Shown piece by piece: positions 5,363 to 9,118 of a stretch of 9,118 nucleotides of DNA. Location of the stretch: positions 1-9,118 of the forward strand of contig JASHVI010000087.1 of the NCBI GenBank assembly GCA_030039525.1, read 5' to 3'. The position numbers were made by a program, and so were the translations under genes. The number at the start of each line of letters is the position of its first letter. Positions within the stretch are counted from its first letter, which is position 1. The DNA comes from Thermoplasmata archaeon. GTDB lineage: Archaea; Thermoplasmatota; Thermoplasmata; Lutacidiplasmatales; UBA184. The notes under the pieces were generated by a model, which saw nothing but the letters and a program-made list of their open reading frames with translations, was not told the DNA's origin and did not search any database.

Positions 5363-6424
5363 ATGGACCTGCTGAGAAGCAAGGCCCCGCTGAGGCTCAG
5401 CTTCGCGGGGGGCGGCACCGACGTGAGCCCCTACCCCGAGGAACGGGGCGGGGCGGTCCTCAACTGCACGATCAACAAGTTCGCCTACGCGACGCTCTCG
5501 ATCTCCGTCGACGGCGCGAAGCGGGCCAGCGTCCACTCGCTCGACTACAACCTGTCGGTGAACTACGAGAAGCCCGAGGACCTCGTCTACAACGGCGAGC
5601 TGGACCTCGTGAAGGCCGCGCTGCGGCTGCTCCGACCGGTGCCTCCGGACGCCCGCCACTCCGACTCGGTCGAGCTGTACCTCCACTCCGATGCGCCGCC
5701 GGGGACCGGGCTCGGGAGCTCCTCGACGATCACGGTGGCGCTCGTCGGCGCCTTCCAGCACTACCTTCGGAGCGTCTGGACGCCGTACGAGGTCGCCGAG
5801 CTCGCGTACCGGATCGAGCGGCAGGAGCTCGGGATGAAGGGCGGCCGCCAGGACCAGTACGCGGCGGCCTTCGGCGGCTTCAACTTCATGGAGTTCGGGA
5901 AGGACCGCTCGGTCGTCACGCCGCTCCGGATCCCGAACGAGATCCTCAACGAGCTCGCCTACCGGATGCTCCTCTGCTACACGGGGACCGGGCACTACAG
6001 CAACGACATCATCGAGCGCCAGACCTCGAGCTACACGGAGAAGCGGGCCTCCACCGTCGAGGCGCTCGACGCGACCCGGGCCCTCGCCCTCGACATGAAG
6101 GCGGAGCTGTTGCGGGGCAACCTCGACGAGATGGGCCGGCTCCTCGACCTCGGCTGGCAACTGAAGAAGAACTTCACCGACGGGATCTCGACGAAGCAGA
6201 TCGACCGGATCTACGAGCGGGCGAAGGCCGGCGGCGCCCTCGGCGGCAAGCTCGTGGGTGCCGGCGGCGGCGGCTACCTGATGCTCTTCTGCGACCCGCA
6301 GCGCCGGGCCGAGGTGGCGAAGGCGATCAACGCCTCCGGGGGCAGCGTCGTCGACTTCGCCTTCGAACCGCTCGGGCTCCAGACCTGGTCGGTCCGGGGT
6401 TCGTCGATGGGCCCCCCCGGCTAG
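5363..6424 (+). CDS. GHMP-superfamily sugar kinase, D-glycero-D-manno-heptose 7-phosphate kinase (HddA)-like
   Basis: 353 residues with all GHMP kinase motifs. Motif 1 is APLRLSFAGGGTD (8-20), whose GGGTD form is typical of HddA-like sugar kinases. The ATP-binding motif 2 is PPGTGLGSSST (112-122). GGRQDQYAAAFGG (160-172) contains the likely catalytic base D164. Motif 3 is KLVGAGGGGYL (296-306). Known relatives phosphorylate C1 of heptose 7-phosphate (or similar sugars) for nucleotide-activated heptose used in surface glycans; the exact sugar here is not determined. The length is normal for the family. I chose the ATG at 5363 over an in-frame GTG at 5315 because the TATA-like core at 5331-5337 lies between them, 29 nt ahead of the ATG, and the protein then begins directly at the first beta strand. 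No other heptose-pathway gene is in the window, and the adjacent genes are secreted phosphoesterases. Confidence 0.88.
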   Translation: MDLLRSKAPLRLSFAGGGTDVSPYPEERGGAVLNCTINKFAYATLSISVDGAKRASVHSLDYNLSVNYEKPEDLVYNGELDLVKAALRLLRPVPPDARHSDSVELYLHSDAPPGTGLGSSSTITVALVGAFQHYLRSVWTPYEVAELAYRIERQELGMKGGRQDQYAAAFGGFNFMEFGKDRSVVTPLRIPNEILNELAYRMLLCYTGTGHYSNDIIERQTSSYTEKRASTVEALDATRALALDMKAELLRGNLDEMGRLLDLGWQLKKNFTDGISTKQIDRIYERAKAGGALGGKLVGAGGGGYLMLFCDPQRRAEVAKAINASGGSVVDFAFEPLGLQTWSVRGSSMGPPG

Positions 6425-6488
6425 CGCCTCCCGGGCTCCCGAAGGCCCGCCTCCTCGCCGGAAACCGCCGCGCGAATCGGACGGAAGG

Positions 6489-6497
6489 TGTATAACC
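6489..6497 (+). promoter_or_regulatory. TATA box for the tandem phosphoesterase genes
   Basis: TGTATAACC, with the core TATAA at 6491-6495, is the best TATA match in the right half. A start about 26 nt downstream (near 6519) leaves a leader of about 34 nt before the ATG at 6553. This promoter differs from the leaderless-type promoters elsewhere in the window, where the TATA lies about 30 nt from the start codon. The rest of the 128-nt gap after the kinase (6425-6552) shows no further feature. Confidence 0.6.
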
Positions 6498-6539
6498 CCC
6501 CTCCTCGTGGCACCGAGGGCCGGGGGGCGTAGCGCGCCC

Positions 6540-6544
6540 AGGAG
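6540..6544 (+). promoter_or_regulatory. Shine-Dalgarno site of the first phosphoesterase
   Basis: AGGAG ends 8 nt before the ATG at 6553, a suitable spacing, and lies inside the predicted leader. It supports this ATG and indicates leadered, SD-dependent initiation. Confidence 0.55.
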
Positions 6545-6552
6545 ACCCGGGC

Positions 6553-8022
6553 ATGCTCGAACGCTGGCGCCTGCTCGTAGGGCCCCCCGTGGGGGCCGCC
6601 GTCGTCATCCTACTGCTGCTCGTCCCAAACACCATCCTCACCGAGCCGGTCGGCGGCGACGCGAACCTCAGCGCCGACGTCCCGACGCAGGCGGCGTTCA
6701 ACACCCACATCGATCACATCGTGATCATGATGATGGAGAACCACGCCTTCGACAACTACTACGGCGTCTACTGCCTGAAGCGCACCGCCTACTGCTCGAT
6801 GAAGAACATCGGGCTGCCGCCGGGGATCTGCATCCCGAAGAACCTCACGAACGCCTCCAAGGGGTGCGTGAAGCCCTTCCCGCTCGGCCTCCACAACCTG
6901 ACGATCCACGAGCCGATGCCGCACAGCTGGAACTCGACCCACGCGGACTGGAACAACGGGTCGATGAACGGCTTCTACCAGGGCGAGGGCTCCGGCGTCT
7001 ACCCGTTCGGGTACTACACCGGGACGACGGCCCCGATCATGTGGGACCTCGCGGAGGAGTACGGCCTCGGGGACATGTTCTTCTCCTCGATCATGAGCGA
7101 CTCGCTGCCGAACCATTGGCACCTCATCGCCGGCCAGGCGCCGGCCGAGATCCAGGCCCACAACTTCCAGACGGGGCCGACGGCCTACACCGCGAACCGG
7201 ACGATCTACCTCAACGAGGCGAACGCGACCGAGACCGTCGAGGACCTCTTCCTCAACGCCTCGGTCTCGTGGAAGTGGTACGACCACCCGATCGCCCCGA
7301 ACTACACCGCCGCGATCGGGAGCCTCAACCCCAACGGGGCCCGCGGCACGGCGCTGTTGCTCTGGAACCCGATGGCGGCGAAGGCCGAGTCGTACAACTC
7401 GACCTTCCGCAGCCACTTCGTCAGCAACACCCAGTTCTTCGCGGACGCGGCGTCGGGCCACCTCCCGGACGTCTCCTACGTCATCCCGCCGGGGAACTCC
7501 TCCGACCACCCGCCGTACAGCACCGCCCGGGCCCAGGACTGGATCGCCAGCGTCGTCGACGCCGTCGAGTCCTCGCCGGACTGGAACCACACGGCGCTGT
7601 TCATCACCTACGACGAGGCCGGGGGCTTCTACGACAGCGTCGCGCCCCCGATGGCGGTCGGGACGAACGAGACCCTCGGGTTCCGGGTCCCGCTGCTCGT
7701 GATCAGCCCCTACGCGCGGGAGAACTACATCTCCGACCAGACCGACTACTTCGAGTCGCTGCTCCGGCTCGTGGAGGACCGGTTCCACATGCCGTGCCTC
7801 ACCGTGGTCGACTGCAACGCCCCCTCGCTGCTGCAGTACTTCAACTTCAACCAGGCGCCGCGGGTCCCGATCATCTTCTCGACGAGCATCTACAACAAGA
7901 CCTTCGCCTACCCGATCCCGCTCCAGAACGCCACGAACTTCAACACCTATCCGACCCAGCCGTGGAGCCCCGCGCTCGACATCACCTTCTATCCGAACGG
8001 AGAGGGCCCGGACATCGACTGA
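6553..8022 (+). CDS. Secreted/membrane-anchored phosphoesterase (phospholipase C/acid phosphatase family, PF04185 type)
   Basis: 489 residues. A basic start and hydrophobic helix (about 7-28) form a signal or uncleaved N-terminal anchor; no lipobox and no C-terminal anchor are seen. Family motifs in order: IDHIVIMMMENHAFDNYYG (53-71), with metal-ligand candidates E62 and N63; HSW...WNNGSMNGF (124-141); SLPNHWH (184-190), where S184 aligns with the Ser/Thr nucleophile of this family; and TYDEAGGFYD (352-361), with metal-ligand candidates D354 and E355. GFRVPLLVISPYAR (376-389) is also typical. Members hydrolyse phosphomonoesters or phospholipid phosphodiesters outside the cell; which one applies here is open. 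I count 15 N-x-S/T sequons (for example N97, N127, N215, N345, N459), suggesting heavy archaeal N-glycosylation. Four cysteines, C74, C81, C93 and C105, follow the first motif. The downstream paralog starts 26 nt after the stop, so the two form a likely operon. Confidence 0.9.
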   Translation: MLERWRLLVGPPVGAAVVILLLLVPNTILTEPVGGDANLSADVPTQAAFNTHIDHIVIMMMENHAFDNYYGVYCLKRTAYCSMKNIGLPPGICIPKNLTNASKGCVKPFPLGLHNLTIHEPMPHSWNSTHADWNNGSMNGFYQGEGSGVYPFGYYTGTTAPIMWDLAEEYGLGDMFFSSIMSDSLPNHWHLIAGQAPAEIQAHNFQTGPTAYTANRTIYLNEANATETVEDLFLNASVSWKWYDHPIAPNYTAAIGSLNPNGARGTALLLWNPMAAKAESYNSTFRSHFVSNTQFFADAASGHLPDVSYVIPPGNSSDHPPYSTARAQDWIASVVDAVESSPDWNHTALFITYDEAGGFYDSVAPPMAVGTNETLGFRVPLLVISPYARENYISDQTDYFESLLRLVEDRFHMPCLTVVDCNAPSLLQYFNFNQAPRVPIIFSTSIYNKTFAYPIPLQNATNFNTYPTQPWSPALDITFYPNGEGPDID

Positions 8023-8038
8023 GCCCGCGTCCGGGGTC

Positions 8039-8043
8039 GGAGG
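8039..8043 (+). promoter_or_regulatory. Shine-Dalgarno site of the second phosphoesterase
   Basis: GGAGG lies 4 nt before the ATG at 8048, within the 25-nt intergenic gap. It decides the start of the partial downstream gene and supports co-transcription with the first paralog, since the gap has no TATA-like element. Confidence 0.6.
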
Positions 8044-8047
8044 ACGG

Positions 8048-9118
8048 ATGCCGAGCGAGGGCCCGCGGACGGTCGGGGCCCCGTTCCCGGCCGGCTCCGT
8101 GGCCGAGCGGCGGCGCCGGCCGAGGGCCTCCTCGGGGGCCTCGCGGCGCGCGGCGATCCTCTGCCTCGGGGTCGTCGGGGTGCTCCTGCTCTCGCCGCTC
8201 TCCGCCGCCGGGGCGCCGGCCTCTCCCGCGCCGGCGACGACCTCGAAGATCGCGAAGTTCGACGCCCACATCGACCACATCGTCTTCCTGATGCAGGAGA
8301 ACCACGCCTTCGACAGCGAGTTCGGGGTCTACTGTCCGACCAAGGGACCGTACTGCTCGAGCGCCGTCAACGGCGTCCCGTCGGGGACCTGCGTGCCGAT
8401 GAACCCCTCGAACCCCTCCGCGGGCTGCGTCGTGCCCTACAACTTCACGGCCGCCAACGAGTCCCTCCCGCACGACCTCGCGCACACGTGGAACTCCTCC
8501 CATCAGGCCTGGAACCACGGGGCGATGAACGGCTTCTACGCGGCCGACGGCCTCCTCTCCTTCGGCCACTACAACGGCTCGACGGTGCCGGTCTACTGGG
8601 ACCTCGCCGAGGAGTACGGGCTGGGGGAGGACTACTTCTCCGGCGCGCTCACCTACAGCCTCGCCAACCACTGGTACGAGCAGGCGGCCCGCCCGCCGAC
8701 GGAGAGCTTCATCCCCGAGATCGGCCAGAATGCCTCCGCCTCCGTCGCGGTCGACCACCTCTACCTCGACGAGGCGAACCGGACCAGCACCTTCGAGGGC
8801 GAGCTCCTCAACTCCTCCGTGACGTGGAAGGAGTACGACTTCACGCTGCTCAACTACTCGGCGGCGATCTCGAGCTTCAACCTGAACTACTCCTCCGGGA
8901 CCGCCTACGACTACTGGAACCCGCTCGCCGCCCGGGCCCAGAGCTACGCCGCGGGCGTGGCCTCCCACTTCGTGCCCCGGTCGCAGTTCTTCGCCGACGC
9001 CCACAACGGGACCCTCCCCGACGTCTCCTGGATCATCCCGAACGTCACCGACTCCGACCACCCGCCCGAGAACATCACCAACGGCCAGACCTGGGTCGCC
9101 AGCGTCGTCGACGCGATC
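8048..9118 (+). CDS. Second secreted phosphoesterase, paralog of the upstream gene (3' end beyond window)
   Basis: The frame is open for 357 codons to the window edge. The N-terminus has an arginine-rich lead, SRRAAIL (32-38), then a hydrophobic core and a likely cleavage region LSAAGAPA (51-58). That is a signal peptide, possibly Tat-like given the SRR, though the motif is imperfect. Family motifs: HIDHIVFLMQENHAFD (74-89), with E84 and N85 as metal-ligand candidates; HTWNSSHQAWNHGAMNGF (146-163); and YSLANHW (203-209), with S204 as nucleophile candidate. DSDHPPE follows near the right edge. The metal-binding TYDE segment expected further on is not yet reached. Cysteines C96, C103, C115 and C127 have the same spacing as in the upstream copy. 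About 12 sequons are present. The similarity and adjacency point to tandem duplication, and divergence (for example NHWYEQ for NHWHLI after the nucleophile) suggests altered specificity. It probably acts outside the cell on phosphate esters. Confidence 0.88.
   Translation, partial: MPSEGPRTVGAPFPAGSVAERRRRPRASSGASRRAAILCLGVVGVLLLSPLSAAGAPASPAPATTSKIAKFDAHIDHIVFLMQENHAFDSEFGVYCPTKGPYCSSAVNGVPSGTCVPMNPSNPSAGCVVPYNFTAANESLPHDLAHTWNSSHQAWNHGAMNGFYAADGLLSFGHYNGSTVPVYWDLAEEYGLGEDYFSGALTYSLANHWYEQAARPPTESFIPEIGQNASASVAVDHLYLDEANRTSTFEGELLNSSVTWKEYDFTLLNYSAAISSFNLNYSSGTAYDYWNPLAARAQSYAAGVASHFVPRSQFFADAHNGTLPDVSWIIPNVTDSDHPPENITNGQTWVASVVDAI

Noticed and set aside
6507..8291. 594-codon plus frame and 556-codon minus frame over the first phosphoesterase
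   Set aside because: Both give Arg/Pro/Gly/Val-rich strings. The third frame carries all catalytic motifs of the phosphoesterase family and an appropriate SD and start.
7982..9061. 359-codon minus-strand frame over the second phosphoesterase
   Set aside because: Gly/Val/Arg-rich shadow without motifs; the plus frame from 8048 is open to the window end and carries ENHAFD and the nucleophile motif.
1..9118. CRISPR array, transposon or integrase-associated island
   Set aside because: No direct-repeat array, transposase-like product or terminal inverted repeats were seen, and base composition looks uniform across the window.

Overview
The window is very GC-rich (roughly 70% by eye) and looks archaeal. 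Short AT-rich TATA-like cores sit about 28-37 nt upstream of several start codons, implying little or no 5' leader. The gene families (KaiC/RAD55-like protein, DUF998 membrane protein, HddA-like GHMP kinase, sequon-rich secreted phosphoesterases) also fit. My best guess is a high-GC member of Thermoplasmatota, or a similar uncultured euryarchaeal lineage. This rests on style and gene content, not on a marker gene.

Layout. On the minus strand from the left edge lie: the first 51 codons of a secreted protein (1-154, cut by the window); an 867-residue membrane-anchored coiled-coil protein with a KaiC/RecA-like C-terminal domain (258-2861); and a class I SAM-dependent methyltransferase (3042-3959). 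Diverging from the methyltransferase are a 47-residue zinc-ribbon-like protein (4025-4168) and a DUF998-type six-helix membrane protein (4193-4870), probably one transcription unit. A Nudix hydrolase (4761-5297, minus) runs convergently into the DUF998 gene and overlaps its 3' end. Diverging from the Nudix gene is a GHMP sugar kinase of the HddA type (5363-6424). The right third holds two tandem paralogous secreted phosphoesterases of the phospholipase C/acid phosphatase family (6553-8022; 8048 to beyond the window end). Both are crowded with N-glycosylation sequons.

Themes. The right half points to the cell surface: a sugar kinase of a family used in activated-heptose and surface-glycan synthesis, followed by exported, probably heavily glycosylated phosphoesterases. 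The truncated left-edge gene also begins with a signal peptide. The large KaiC-like protein stands out by architecture: six predicted membrane helices, about 350 residues of coiled coil with strikingly regular heptads, and a RecA-fold domain whose nucleotide-binding motifs look degraded.

Transcription signals are unusually readable. Two divergent gene pairs are each separated by exactly 65 nt with a single near-central TATA-like core that could serve both directions. The first phosphoesterase instead has a longer leader with a Shine-Dalgarno sequence. I see no RNA genes, CRISPR, insertion sequences or convincing terminators. No stretch longer than about 200 nt lacks a gene.
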